DNA from: Phycicoccus sp. Root101
Lineage (GTDB): Bacteria > Actinomycetota > Actinomycetes > Actinomycetales > Dermatophilaceae
DNA length: 64,000 nt
Assembly (NCBI RefSeq): GCF_001426245.1
Contig: NZ_LMCM01000006.1
Coordinates: 532,865-596,864 of the forward strand
Reading direction: 5' to 3'
The notes below the pieces were generated by a model, which made no database searches, was not told where the DNA came from, and worked only from the letters and a program-made list of their open reading frames with translations. Position 1 is the first letter of the stretch; every line of letters starts with the position of its first letter. Both the position numbers and the translations under genes were made by a program. Below are positions 7,189 through 15,786 of this stretch, piece after piece.

Positions 7189-8646
7189 TCACCACGGCGT
7201 CACCAGCAGCGACTGGACCAGCAGCCCCAGCGCGGCCTGGCCCACGAGGGCCCACCGCCGTGCCCGTACGGGGACCATGACCGTGGCCAGCAGCAGCCAC
7301 GGGACGAACGGGAGCCAGATGCGCTCCACCTCGGCCTTGCTCATCAGCGACAGGTCCGCGACCACGATCGCAAGGACGGCACCGACCACGAGTGTCAGCA
7401 CCGGGTCACCGTCGGGTCGGTGGGCAGTGGCCCGCAGTCGTCTGGCCGACGCGGCGAGGGCGCCGAACAGGACCGGCCCGGCGCACACGGCGAGCAGGGC
7501 CAGGTTGGCCCAGACCCAGTACCAGGCGGGCCGGGCGGAGGCGAGGCCGTCCCAGTACCGTTGGTGCAGAACCGGATACGCCCGCCAGTAAGCGAACCCG
7601 GACCAGGCAGAGGCACCCAGGACGACGCCTGCCCCGACGGCAACCACGGCCGCCAGCGCAACCACGTCACGGTGCCAACCTCGGGCGGCGACCAGTGCCG
7701 CGAGGACCAGCACCACCACGAGGGGCAGTCCGTAGGACAGCATGGCGCAGCCACCGAGGCCGAGTCCTGTGGCGACCGCCAACGCCGAGGACCTCACGCG
7801 GGTGGGCGCGGTACCGGACAATGCAGCCACGGCAACGGTCCAGGCCGCGACGGCGGCGAACACCGCATCCGCCGAGACGGCCTGCCAGACGGCGAACGGA
7901 CCCAGCACCAGGAAGGGCAGCACTCCCCTGGCCCGCGCGTCGTGGCCGAGGGCCCGGCAGGTCACGGCGACCGCGACCGGGACGGTCCCCGCGACGGCGA
8001 CCACGACCAGGCCGGCGGCCAGCCCGGAGCCGAGTCCCAGGTGGACGAGGGCGACGAAGAAGAGCAGTGCGCCCGGTGGGTGACCGGCCACGTGCACCGG
8101 CCAGTTGTCGTTGGCAGTCAACGGGATCCGACCGATGAACGAGCGAAGCAGCTCGCCGGTGTCACCGACGCCTCGAGCGCTGACCAGGTACTCGGTGTCG
8201 TGGTCCAGGACTGTGCCGATCCCGTCCACACCGTCCACGAGAGCGAGGGACACCATCCAGGCGACCGACAGTGCCCACACCGCCAGCAGGAGCCTGCCCC
8301 AGCCCAACCGCGCCATGACCGTCCACGGGTGCGGGGTCGCGGCCCACCCGAGCAACCCCAGCGCCGGGAGGGTGCCCACGCCGACCCGTGGGGACCACGC
8401 GGCCTGCAACGGCGCTGCCGCGCCGGCGTGCACGTTCACCCCTGGCAGGTGCGCCACCACGACCGCGGCGGTGATGAGCGAGATCGCCACCAGGACACCC
8501 CGCAGCAGTGCCCGCCCGTTCCGGGACCCGCCGTCCGCGCGCGGTTCGTGGTCCGTCGCTGTCGCCGTCGCTGTCGCCGTCGCCGTCGGCGTCGCCGAAT
8601 GGGCGGTTGCGTGCGTGGGAGCCGTGGCTGCACGTGGTGTGGTCAC
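7189..8646 (-). CDS. Polytopic membrane protein, GT-C glycosyltransferase-like
   Basis: A 485-residue protein with about eleven hydrophobic segments, starting at the GTG at 8646 (VTTPRAATAP). After a Thr/Ala-rich cytoplasmic N-terminus comes a first large loop with DHDTEYLVSARG. Further on, NWPVHVAGHPPGALLFF carries the HPPG motif common to GT-C (PMT/ArnT-like) enzymes using lipid-linked sugars. An acidic pair in the first loop is the GT-C catalytic signature, so the role is likely sugar transfer on the outer face of the membrane. It is divergent from a GT2 glycosyltransferase gene and upstream of an epimerase. GT-C assignment by motif only. Confidence 0.68.
   Translation of the reverse strand: MTTPRAATAPTHATAHSATPTATATATATATDHEPRADGGSRNGRALLRGVLVAISLITAAVVVAHLPGVNVHAGAAAPLQAAWSPRVGVGTLPALGLLGWAATPHPWTVMARLGWGRLLLAVWALSVAWMVSLALVDGVDGIGTVLDHDTEYLVSARGVGDTGELLRSFIGRIPLTANDNWPVHVAGHPPGALLFFVALVHLGLGSGLAAGLVVVAVAGTVPVAVAVTCRALGHDARARGVLPFLVLGPFAVWQAVSADAVFAAVAAWTVAVAALSGTAPTRVRSSALAVATGLGLGGCAMLSYGLPLVVVLVLAALVAARGWHRDVVALAAVVAVGAGVVLGASAWSGFAYWRAYPVLHQRYWDGLASARPAWYWVWANLALLAVCAGPVLFGALAASARRLRATAHRPDGDPVLTLVVGAVLAIVVADLSLMSKAEVERIWLPFVPWLLLATVMVPVRARRWALVGQAALGLLVQSLLVTPW
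8553..8596. repeat. Imperfect hexamer microsatellite inside a coding region
   Basis: GTCGCT and GTCGCC units alternate about seven times. On the coding (minus) strand they give a run of alternating Thr and Ala near the N-terminus of the GT-C-like protein. Whole-codon slippage here would change only the linker length. Not a transposable repeat. Confidence 0.7.
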
Positions 8647-8758
8647 GTCGCTGACCCTCGCACGCCCCGGGCACCGGTGACGGGCCACGGGCTCACTGGT
8701 CAGACTTCCGTAATGTTTGGCCCCGCAACGCGATCGGTGGCCGCCATAGCGTCGTCGC

Positions 8759-9418
8759 ATGGTCCTGGACTGCGAACTCATCCTCCCGTGCCGCAACGAG
8801 GCGCGAGCCCTGCCGGCCCTGCTCGCCAGGGTTCCCGCGGGCATGTCCGTCCTGGTCGTCGACAACGGCTCGACCGACGGAACCGCCGACGTCGCCCGCG
8901 GGCTGGGGGCGCGGGTGGTGGTCGAGCACCGTCCCGGGTACGGCGCAGCGGTCCAGGCCGGAGTGGCCGCGGCCCGAGCGAGGTACGTCGCCGTGATGGA
9001 CGGCGACGGTTCGCTGGACCCGGCGGAGCTGCTCCCCCTGCTCGAGGACGTCGCCGGAGGCCGGGCCACGATGGCCGTCGGGCGACGCCGCCCCGTCACC
9101 AGAGCCACCATGGACTGGCACGCGAAGGTCTTCAACGTGGTGGCGGCGTGGTGGATCGGCAGACGCACCGGGTTGCGGCTCCATGACGTCCCCTCCGTTC
9201 GGGTGACGCGCCGCGCAGACCTGCTCGCGCTCGGGGTCCGGGACCTGCGCTTCGGGTACCCGGTGGAGGTCCTGGTGAGGGCACACCGAGCAGGATGGTC
9301 CGTCGTCGAGCACGACATGACGTACCGGCCGCGGGCCGAGGGCACGACCTCCAAGGTGTCCGGCTCTTTGCTCGGCTCGGCCAGGGCTGCGCACGACCTC
9401 GTCAAGGCCCTCCCGTGA
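8759..9418 (+). CDS. GT2 family glycosyltransferase (DPM1-like)
   Basis: A 219-residue GT-A fold glycosyltransferase. ELILPCRNEARALPALL at residues 6-22 and VVDNGSTDGTADVA near 32-45 are the nucleotide-sugar binding signatures. VMDGDGSLDPAEL near 79-91 holds the DxD-type metal site. The enzyme is short and has no membrane segment, like dolichyl-phosphate mannose synthase catalytic domains. It is the first gene of a + strand operon; its stop overlaps the GTG of the next gene (GTGA). Likely donor is a GDP- or UDP-sugar; a lipid acceptor is an inference from the GT-C-like neighbour. Confidence 0.88.
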   Translation: MVLDCELILPCRNEARALPALLARVPAGMSVLVVDNGSTDGTADVARGLGARVVVEHRPGYGAAVQAGVAAARARYVAVMDGDGSLDPAELLPLLEDVAGGRATMAVGRRRPVTRATMDWHAKVFNVVAAWWIGRRTGLRLHDVPSVRVTRRADLLALGVRDLRFGYPVEVLVRAHRAGWSVVEHDMTYRPRAEGTTSKVSGSLLGSARAAHDLVKALP

Positions 9419-10098
9419 ACGGCGCGACGATCCTCGTGGTGGCCAAGGCCCCGGTCGCGGGTGAGGTGAAGACCCGCCTCGCAGCCACCGTGGGAGCACA
9501 CCACGCCGCACGCCTGGCGCAGGCGGCCCTGCTGGACACGCTGGCCGTGTGCGAGTCCGTCTTTCCGCAGGGACGTCGCGTGCTCGCGCTGGCCGGGAGC
9601 CTCCACCGTGCCGTCGACCCCGCCCAGCTGCTCCAGGCGCTGACCGGTTGGCACGTGGTCGGCCAGGACGGTCCGACGTTCGCGCACCGGCTCGCCACCG
9701 CGCACCGGGACGTCCACGCCACCCACGGCGGCCCGGTCGTCCAGCTCGGGATGGACACGCCCCACGTCACCGCCGGGCACCTCGAGGACGTCATCGCGGC
9801 CACCCGTGACGGTCGCCCCGTCCTGGGGCGTGCGCCGGACGGAGGCTGGTGGGTGCTGGCCACCACCTCGCCCGGGGACGTGGCCGGGCTGCACCTGGTG
9901 CCGATGTCCCACCCGGACACGTGGGTGCGCACCCGGGCCGCCGTGGAGGGCGCTGCCGGGACCGTCCTGCACACCGCCGAGCTCGGAGACGTCGACACCG
10001 CCTCGGACGCCCACGCAGTCGCCGCAGCAGCACCGCACACCAGGTTCGCCCACGCGTGGCGGCAGCTGGACACCACCCCGGAGAGCAGGACCGCATGA
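9415..10098 (+). CDS. TIGR04282-like glycosyltransferase (DUF2064)
   Basis: A 227-residue protein of the family annotated TIGR04282, arsenosugar-biosynthesis glycosyltransferase/DUF2064. The N-terminus ILVVAKAPVAGEVKTRLAATVG is the pyrophosphorylase-like loop with the conserved KTRL. LGMDTPHVTAGHLEDVI near residue 110 and LGRAPDGGWWVLA near 140 are the other family blocks. The start is the GTG at 9415 overlapping the previous stop. No other arsenosugar genes are nearby, so the arsenic link need not apply here. It is commonly seen next to DPM1-like GT2 genes in actinobacteria, as here. Confidence 0.82.
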   Translation: MNGATILVVAKAPVAGEVKTRLAATVGAHHAARLAQAALLDTLAVCESVFPQGRRVLALAGSLHRAVDPAQLLQALTGWHVVGQDGPTFAHRLATAHRDVHATHGGPVVQLGMDTPHVTAGHLEDVIAATRDGRPVLGRAPDGGWWVLATTSPGDVAGLHLVPMSHPDTWVRTRAAVEGAAGTVLHTAELGDVDTASDAHAVAAAAPHTRFAHAWRQLDTTPESRTA

Positions 10099-10829
10099 GC
10101 ACCGTCACCAGCCCGGCAGGCATCACCGCGGGGGCTGCTCGCGTCGGCCCGTTCACGGACGCGGAGGCGGGGGGCCGTCCCGGTCATGCCTCACCTGCGC
10201 GGGTGTTCGCCACGGCCCTCGCCCTGGGGACGCTCACGGCGGTGATCGAGGGGCACACCACCCATCGGGACCTCCCCGTCCGGAGCTGGACGGGCAAGGC
10301 CTCCCGCAGCGACAGGTTCCTGCTCGACCACTGCCACGGCTCCACCATCGACCTGGGGTGCGGTCCCGGTCGCCTGGCGGCCGAGCTCCGCACCCGGGGC
10401 CACGACGTCCTCGGCGTCGACACCTCCCGAACAGCGCTGGTCGAAGCCAGACGACGTGGCGTGCCCGTCGAGTGCGGCAGCCTGTTCGACCCCCTGCCGG
10501 GTGAGGGAACGTGGGAGACCGTCCTGCTCGCGGACGGCAACATCGGCATCGGCGGCGACCCCACCGCCCTCCTCGCCCGCGCCAGGCACCTCATCCACGA
10601 CCACGGTCGTGTGGTCGTCGACCTCGCGAAGGCGGGCACCGGCCTGCGCGTCCACCAGCTGCACCTGCGCGCCGGCGGCCTCGCGTCCACGTCGTTCCCG
10701 TGGGCGGAGCTCGGCCCCGACGCCTTGCCGCAGGCTGCCTCCGCGGCCGGCCTCGTCGTCGCTGCCGTCACCCAACGACACGGACGCACGGTCGGCGTCC
10801 TGGCCCCGTCCACCGGCGTGAAGTCGTGA
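10095..10829 (+). CDS. SAM-dependent class I methyltransferase
   Basis: A 244-residue protein starting at the ATG at 10095 that overlaps the preceding stop (ATGA). TIDLGCGPGRLAAELRTRGHDVLGVDTS near 85-112 is motif I and the acidic loop of a Rossmann-fold methyltransferase. TVLLADGNIGIGGDP near 147 corresponds to motif IV. Before it, about 40 residues (ATALALGTLTAVIEGHTTH...VRSWTGKAS) form an N-terminal cap. Substrate unknown; as the third gene of the coupled operon it may modify the product of the two glycosyltransferases. Confidence 0.85.
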   Translation: MSTVTSPAGITAGAARVGPFTDAEAGGRPGHASPARVFATALALGTLTAVIEGHTTHRDLPVRSWTGKASRSDRFLLDHCHGSTIDLGCGPGRLAAELRTRGHDVLGVDTSRTALVEARRRGVPVECGSLFDPLPGEGTWETVLLADGNIGIGGDPTALLARARHLIHDHGRVVVDLAKAGTGLRVHQLHLRAGGLASTSFPWAELGPDALPQAASAAGLVVAAVTQRHGRTVGVLAPSTGVKS

Positions 10830-11995
10830 GCGGCACCCGTTTCACCGACTCCCTCACGAGCCTCCTCGACCGAGCCCCCACGCCGGAGGACTTCACCAGC
10901 CCTGCCCGCAGCCCGCAGCTCACGGCGCGGGTCGGGACCTGGCTCGGCGTCTGCTTCCTGGTGGCCTTCCTCACCGGTGTCTGGAGCCACCTCGCACAGC
11001 TGCCGAACCCGCTGGTCCCCCTGCCGACCCGACCCATCTGGCTGTACCGGGTCACCCAGGGCGTGCACGTCGCGGCGGGGACCGCGGCCGTGCCGTTGCT
11101 GCTGGTCAAGCTGTGGTCGGTGTTCCCCCAGCTGTTCCGGCGCCCACCGACGCCGACCCGAGCCAGGCTGCTCGACGCCGTCGAACGGTTGTCCATCCTG
11201 GTGCTGGTCTCCAGCGCGTCGTTCCAGCTCGTCACCGGTCTGGCGAACTCCGCCCAGTGGTACCCGTGGTCGTTCTCGTTCCGGTCCACGCACTTCGCCC
11301 TCGGCTGGGTAGCCATGGGCTCCCTGCTCGTCCACGTCGCGGTGAAGCTGCCCGTCATTCGCAGCGCCTGGCTGGGGCCAGAGGTGGCACCCGTGCCGGG
11401 TGCTGTGTCCCGACGCACCATCCTGCGGGCCACCTGGGCGGCGGCCGGCGTCGCCGTGGTGACCAGCGCCGCCTCCGGGGTTCCGGGCGTCAGGCGCCTG
11501 TCGGCCCTCGCCCCACGCTCCGGCACAGGGCCCGGCAACGTGCCCGTCAACAAGTCCGCCGCCGCCGCGGGCGTCACGACCGCCGCGGCCGACCCCGGGT
11601 TCACCCTCGCCGTCAGCCGGGGCGGTGTCCACCGACAGCTGACCCGAGCAGACCTGGAGTCCATGCCGCAGACCACAGCCACCCTGCCCATCGCCTGCGT
11701 CGAAGGGTGGAGCGCCACCGGCACGTGGACCGGGGTGCGCATCACCGAGCTCATGGCCCTGGTCGACGCGCCCACCGGCTCGGCGGTCCTCGTCGAGTCC
11801 CTCCAACGCGGCGGTGCGTCGAGTCGGAGCCGAATGCCGGGCAACGTGGCCGCCGATCCGCAAGCCATCCTCGCCCTGACCCTCGACGGCGAACGACTGT
11901 CCCTCGACCACGGGTACCCGTGCCGGATCATCGCTCCCAACCGCCCCGGCGCGCTGCAGACGAAGTGGGTCAACCGGATCGAGGTGCAGGCATGA
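10826..11995 (+). CDS. Molybdopterin oxidoreductase fused to a cytochrome b-like membrane domain
   Basis: A 389-residue protein from the GTG at 10826 (GTGA overlap). Residues about 30-215 hold four to five membrane segments with histidines in GVHVAAG and in STHFALGWVAMGSLLVHVAVK, spaced as possible heme b ligands. After a linker, the C-terminal 150 residues match the sulfite-oxidase/YedY-type Moco domain. PIACVEGWSATGTWTGVRI carries the Cys that would ligate molybdenum. This puts electron transfer and catalysis on one chain. The two-component genes downstream may control it. Substrate unknown; sulfite is not assured. Confidence 0.84.
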   Translation: MSGTRFTDSLTSLLDRAPTPEDFTSPARSPQLTARVGTWLGVCFLVAFLTGVWSHLAQLPNPLVPLPTRPIWLYRVTQGVHVAAGTAAVPLLLVKLWSVFPQLFRRPPTPTRARLLDAVERLSILVLVSSASFQLVTGLANSAQWYPWSFSFRSTHFALGWVAMGSLLVHVAVKLPVIRSAWLGPEVAPVPGAVSRRTILRATWAAAGVAVVTSAASGVPGVRRLSALAPRSGTGPGNVPVNKSAAAAGVTTAAADPGFTLAVSRGGVHRQLTRADLESMPQTTATLPIACVEGWSATGTWTGVRITELMALVDAPTGSAVLVESLQRGGASSRSRMPGNVAADPQAILALTLDGERLSLDHGYPCRIIAPNRPGALQTKWVNRIEVQA

Positions 11996-12417
11996 CCGGC
12001 ACCCTGCGCGGCACACGCACCGTCATCGGCGCGGTGGGGCTCGTGCTCGGCCTGTATGGCGTCGTGCGCCTCCTCGGCCTCGGCTGGGGCAACCTCCTGG
12101 CGACCGTCCCCTGGCTGGCCGGTGTCGTGGTCGTCCACGACGGGCTCCTCGCCCCCGTGGTCGTCCTCGTCGGGGTCGCGGCGGCGCGCGTCCTGCCGAC
12201 CTGGGGCCGTCGTGCCGCACTGCTGGTCCTGGTCGTCCTCGGCCCACTGACGCTGCTGGCGGTGCCGGTGCTGGGCCGGTTCGGCGCGAAGGCCGACAAC
12301 CCCACCCTCCTCGACCGTCCGTATGCCGCAGGATGGGCCGCGGTCGTCGCCGTAGTCTTGGTCGCAGCGGCAGCTGTGGCCGTCCACGACCGACGCGAAG
12401 GAGCACCCCGTGGCTGA
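11992..12417 (+). CDS. Small polytopic membrane protein
   Basis: A 141-residue protein with about four hydrophobic segments (near 9-30, 33-52, 60-80 and 110-130) and short loops. It starts at an ATG overlapping the preceding stop (ATGA). No catalytic motif was recognised. Its place between the Moco protein and the response regulator, within an unbroken series of overlaps, suggests an accessory membrane subunit of the same system. The stop overlaps the response regulator start by 8 bases. Confidence 0.75.
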   Translation: MTGTLRGTRTVIGAVGLVLGLYGVVRLLGLGWGNLLATVPWLAGVVVVHDGLLAPVVVLVGVAAARVLPTWGRRAALLVLVVLGPLTLLAVPVLGRFGAKADNPTLLDRPYAAGWAAVVAVVLVAAAAVAVHDRREGAPRG

Positions 12418-13087
12418 GGTCCTCGTCGTCGACGACGACCTCACCGTCCGCGAGGTCGTCGTGTCCTACCTGCGGGCCGGTGGACACCGCGTACAGGAAG
12501 CCGGTGACGGCGAGGGTGCGCTGCGAGCCATGCGCGGCCGCGGTGCCGACCTGGTCGTCCTCGACCTGATGCTCCCCGGCGTCGACGGGCTCGAGGTGTG
12601 CCGCCGGCTGCGCGAGAGCAGCGACGTCCCGATCATCATGCTCACCGCCCTCGGCGCCGAGACCGACCGCCTCGTCGGTCTACGGCTCGGTGCCGACGAC
12701 TACGTCACGAAACCGTTCAGTCCCCGCGAGCTCGCCCTGCGCGTCGACTCCGTCCTGCGTCGCGTCGGGCAACGACACCCCAAGGGCGCGACCGTGACCG
12801 ACGGCGACCTCGTGGTCGAGCCGTCCGGGCACACGGCGACGCTGGCCGGTGCCGTCCTCCCGCTGACGGTGCGCGAGTTCGACCTGCTGCACTTCCTGGT
12901 CGCCAACCCCCGACAGGTCTGGTCCCGCGACGCGCTGCTGCGCGAGGTGTGGGGCTGGTCGTTCGGTGACCAGTCCACCGTCACCGTCCACGTCCGCCGC
13001 CTGCGCGAGAAGGTCGAGACCGACCCACGTCGCCCGGCCCGGCTGCTCACCGTGTGGGGCGTCGGCTACCGGTGGGAACCGCAGTGA
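12410..13087 (+). CDS. OmpR-family response regulator
   Basis: A 225-residue DNA-binding response regulator starting at the GTG at 12410. The receiver domain (1-115) has the acidic pair in VVDDDLT, the phospho-acceptor Asp in VVLDLMLPG near 50, and the conserved Lys in YVTKPFSPRE near 100. The C-terminal winged helix contains PLTVREFDLLHFLVANPRQVWSRD and STVTVHVRRLREKVE. It is coupled to the histidine kinase gene by GTGA and presumably controls this operon or its partners. Confidence 0.93.
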   Translation: MAEVLVVDDDLTVREVVVSYLRAGGHRVQEAGDGEGALRAMRGRGADLVVLDLMLPGVDGLEVCRRLRESSDVPIIMLTALGAETDRLVGLRLGADDYVTKPFSPRELALRVDSVLRRVGQRHPKGATVTDGDLVVEPSGHTATLAGAVLPLTVREFDLLHFLVANPRQVWSRDALLREVWGWSFGDQSTVTVHVRRLREKVETDPRRPARLLTVWGVGYRWEPQ

Positions 13088-14193
13088 CCGGCGACCAGGT
13101 CACCGTGGTCCTCATCGCCGCCGGCTGGTCCCTGGGCGTCGGTGTCGTCGGTGCCCTCATCGGGTGGCGCATCCGACGCGCGCCCATCCGCTGGTCCGCC
13201 GGGCTCATCGCCGTCGTCGCCGTCGGCGGTGTCGTCGCCGGTGTCGTCGGAACTGCACGGGCGATGTTCCTCTCGAGCCACGACCTGGGCGTCATCGTCC
13301 TCGTCTGCGGTGTCTCCGGTGTGGTGTCGGCAGCGTTCGCGCTCCTGCTGGCCCGCACCCTGGCCCTGTCCGCGCGAAGACTCCGAGGCATGGCCGCTGC
13401 TGTCGGTGCGGGGCAGGACGTGGACGCGCCCGCCGGAGACCCGTCAGAGATGCGCGAGGTCGCGGACGAGCTGGCACGCAGCAGTGAACGGTTGCGTACC
13501 TCCCAGGCGCGCGAACGCCAGCTCGAGCAGTCCCGCCGCGAGCTCGTCGCCTGGGTGTCCCACGACCTGCGGACCCCGTTGGCTGGGTTGCGTGCCATGG
13601 CCGAGGCGCTCGACGACGGCGTGGCCAGCGACCCGCGGCGCTACCACCGGCAGATGCTGACGGAGACGAACCGGATGGCCGGCATGGTCGACGATCTGTT
13701 CGAGCTGTCCCGCATCCACGCCGGCGCGCTCAACCTGACCCTGGAACCCATGGTCCTGCGGGACGTCGTCAGCGAGTCCATCGCCGGCGCCACCCCGGTG
13801 GCCACCACCCGCGGTGTCGAGCTCGGCGGGAACGTCGTGCCCGACGTCGAGGTCCGCGCCGACGCCACGGCGCTGTCCCGGGTGGTGGGGAACCTCGTCA
13901 TGAACGCCATCCGCCACACCCCGACCGACGGGGTCGTCCTCGTCGAGGGCCGCACGGCCGGGGACACCGTCGAGCTCACCGTGAGCGACGGCTGTGGCGG
14001 CATCGACCCCGACGACCTCGAGTCGGTGTTCGAGGTGGGCTGGCGCGGCACCCGCGCCCGGACACCGGGTCCGGACACCGGCGCCGGCCTCGGCCTGGCC
14101 ATCGTGCGAGGGCTCGTCGAGGCACACCAGGGAACCGTGACCGTCAGCAACCACGGCAACGGCTGCCGCTTCGTCGTCCGCCTGCCCGCCTAG
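13084..14193 (+). CDS. Sensor histidine kinase
   Basis: A 369-residue kinase from the GTG at 13084 (GTGA overlap with the response regulator). Three N-terminal membrane segments with very short outside loops (about 5-25, 38-60, 68-95) suggest sensing within or at the membrane. A HAMP-like segment follows. The H-box WVSHDLRTPLAGLRAMAEAL lies near 155-175. The ATPase domain has NLVMNAIRHTPTDG (N-box), VSDGCGGIDPDDL (G1) and GAGLGLAIVRGLVEAHQG (G2). Likely partner is the adjacent regulator. The signal is unknown. Confidence 0.92.
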   Translation: MTGDQVTVVLIAAGWSLGVGVVGALIGWRIRRAPIRWSAGLIAVVAVGGVVAGVVGTARAMFLSSHDLGVIVLVCGVSGVVSAAFALLLARTLALSARRLRGMAAAVGAGQDVDAPAGDPSEMREVADELARSSERLRTSQARERQLEQSRRELVAWVSHDLRTPLAGLRAMAEALDDGVASDPRRYHRQMLTETNRMAGMVDDLFELSRIHAGALNLTLEPMVLRDVVSESIAGATPVATTRGVELGGNVVPDVEVRADATALSRVVGNLVMNAIRHTPTDGVVLVEGRTAGDTVELTVSDGCGGIDPDDLESVFEVGWRGTRARTPGPDTGAGLGLAIVRGLVEAHQGTVTVSNHGNGCRFVVRLPA

Positions 14194-14236
14194 TCAGAAG
14201 TACGTTCCTGTGGCCGGGAGTCGATCGGAGAACGAC

Positions 14237-14845
14237 GTGGACCTCACCCAGACCCGCACCAGCCTGCACGCGGTGGCCGAGCTCCTCCTCGCGGGCCCCC
14301 AGTACGACGCCTGCGGCGACATCCGCCTGCGCGTCGTCCCCGGCGGCATCGCGACCGTGGCCCGGCCCGACCTGCGGCTGCTTGGCTCCGAGCTGGTCGG
14401 ACCGGGCGGGCGGCACCCGTTGACCGGGACCTATGCCGCGGCGGCCGCAGTCCTTGGGGTGACGCCCCGCGGGCTGGGCGACGTCTACAGCGACACCGTC
14501 GACGTCGCCCCGGAGGACTCGATCGTGACCGACTCCGACCACGTCGGCGTGCTGCTCGACGCGTTCGCCCGGGGCGACGCGGCACTGCGCACGTTCGCGG
14601 CGTCCGAGGAGCCGGTGCTCTGGCCCGAGCACTTCGACATCGGCATCTCGCTCGGCGAGGTCAACTACGGGGTCTCCCCCGGCGATGCGGTCATCCCCGA
14701 GCCCTACGCCTACGTCGGTCCGTGGCGGCGGCGACAGGGCGACTTCTGGAACCAGTCGTTCGGGGCGGCCAGGCTGATGGCAGAGCTGGACGACGTGGCG
14801 GCCTTCTTCGCCGAGGGCGCAGAGCGAGCCGTCACCGATTCCTGA
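14237..14845 (+). CDS. Conserved hypothetical protein
   Basis: A 202-residue soluble protein. The GTG at 14237 was chosen because CGGAG sits six bases ahead; an upstream GTG at 14210 has no such site. Blocks such as LRLRVVPGGIATVARPDLRLLGSELV and EHFDIGISLGEVNYGVSPGDAVIPEPYAYVGPW look conserved and ordered, and the start of the second reads like a small-molecule binding loop. I recognise no named family and no membrane segment. It lies 44 bases after the kinase gene and may be the operon's last gene. Confidence 0.7.
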   Translation: MDLTQTRTSLHAVAELLLAGPQYDACGDIRLRVVPGGIATVARPDLRLLGSELVGPGGRHPLTGTYAAAAAVLGVTPRGLGDVYSDTVDVAPEDSIVTDSDHVGVLLDAFARGDAALRTFAASEEPVLWPEHFDIGISLGEVNYGVSPGDAVIPEPYAYVGPWRRRQGDFWNQSFGAARLMAELDDVAAFFAEGAERAVTDS

Positions 14846-14898
14846 GGGCGCTGGGAAGGCGCACGGCTCACGGACGGAACCGCCCCCTGGGTGCTCTG

Positions 14899-15783
14899 TC
14901 AGCCGCGGCCGGCGCCACCGCCGTTGCGACCGTGCGTGGCCGGGTGGCGCTCATCGACGTCGTCGGCTGCGACCTCACCCACGTGACGCTTGGCGTATGC
15001 CGCGTCCTCGGCTCCCGCTTCGACGTGCGTCGGGTCGAGCACGCGCTGCAGGAAGACCTTGGTCCGCTCCTCGGTGGGCTCTCCGATGACCTGCTCGGGC
15101 GCGCCCTCCTCGACGATGACGCCACCGTCCATGAAGATCACGCGATCGGCGACATCGCGGGCGAAGGCCATCTCGTGGGTCACGACGAACATCGTCATTC
15201 CCTCGCTGGCGAGCCGGCGCATGACTGAGAGGACGTCACCCACCAGTTCGGGGTCCAGGGCGGATGTCGGCTCATCGAAGAGCATCAGCTTGGGGTCCAT
15301 CGACAGCGCTCGGGCGATGGCGACGCGCTGCTGCTGACCACCCGAGAGCTGCGCGGGGAAGGCGTCCTCCTTCTCGGAGAGGCCGACCTTCTCGAGGTTC
15401 TCGCGGGCCTTGGCCTGGGCCTCGTCCTTGCTCCGCTTGAGCACCGTGGTCTGGGCGACCGTGCAGTTCTCGAGGACCGACAGGTGCGGGAAGAGGTTGA
15501 ACTGCTGGAAGACCATGCCCATGTTGCGACGGATGGCGTCGATGTCGCAGTCGGGGTCGTTGACCTCCTCCCCTCCCACCTTGATCGAGCCGCTCGTGGG
15601 GCTCTCGAGGAGGTTGATGCAGCGCAGGAAGGTCGACTTGCCGGAACCTGAGGGACCGATGACACAGACGACCTCGCCCTGGCGGATGGTGGCACTCAGC
15701 CCGCGCAGGACGTCGTTGGCGCCGAACGACTTGTGGAGGTCGGTGACCTCGACGATCGGGGCGGCCGGGGTGGGTGCGGTCAC
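14899..15783 (-). CDS. Polar amino-acid ABC transporter ATP-binding protein
   Basis: A 294-residue ATPase of the GlnQ/HisP type. Walker [19 protein letters not shown] lies near 43-60, the Q-loop [15 protein letters not shown] near 92, the signature [15 protein letters not shown] near 148, and Walker [15 protein letters not shown] near 168. The C-terminal 45 residues after VFLQRVLDP are a low-similarity tail. The start is the GTG at 15783, three bases after the permease stop. It energises uptake through the permease at 15787-16611, with the binding protein at 16705-17532. The exact amino acid cannot be read from sequence. Confidence 0.92.
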   Translation of the reverse strand: MTAPTPAAPIVEVTDLHKSFGANDVLRGLSATIRQGEVVCVIGPSGSGKSTFLRCINLLESPTSGSIKVGGEEVNDPDCDIDAIRRNMGMVFQQFNLFPHLSVLENCTVAQTTVLKRSKDEAQAKARENLEKVGLSEKEDAFPAQLSGGQQQRVAIARALSMDPKLMLFDEPTSALDPELVGDVLSVMRRLASEGMTMFVVTHEMAFARDVADRVIFMDGGVIVEEGAPEQVIGEPTEERTKVFLQRVLDPTHVEAGAEDAAYAKRHVGEVAADDVDERHPATHGRNGGGAGRG

Positions 15784-15786
15784 GGC

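Noticed and set aside
8553-8596. CRISPR-like or regulatory repeat
   Set aside because: Short hexamer units inside a coding frame giving Thr-Ala repeats; no spacers.
8647-10053. Extension of the minus-strand frame of the GT-C-like gene to 954 codons
   Set aside because: Beyond the GTG at 8646 it is antisense to the GT2 and TIGR04282-like genes, has no family similarity and reflects high-GC codon bias.
10184-12444. Long minus-strand frames of 558-610 codons
   Set aside because: Antisense to the methyltransferase and Moco oxidoreductase genes; Arg/Gly-rich without motifs.
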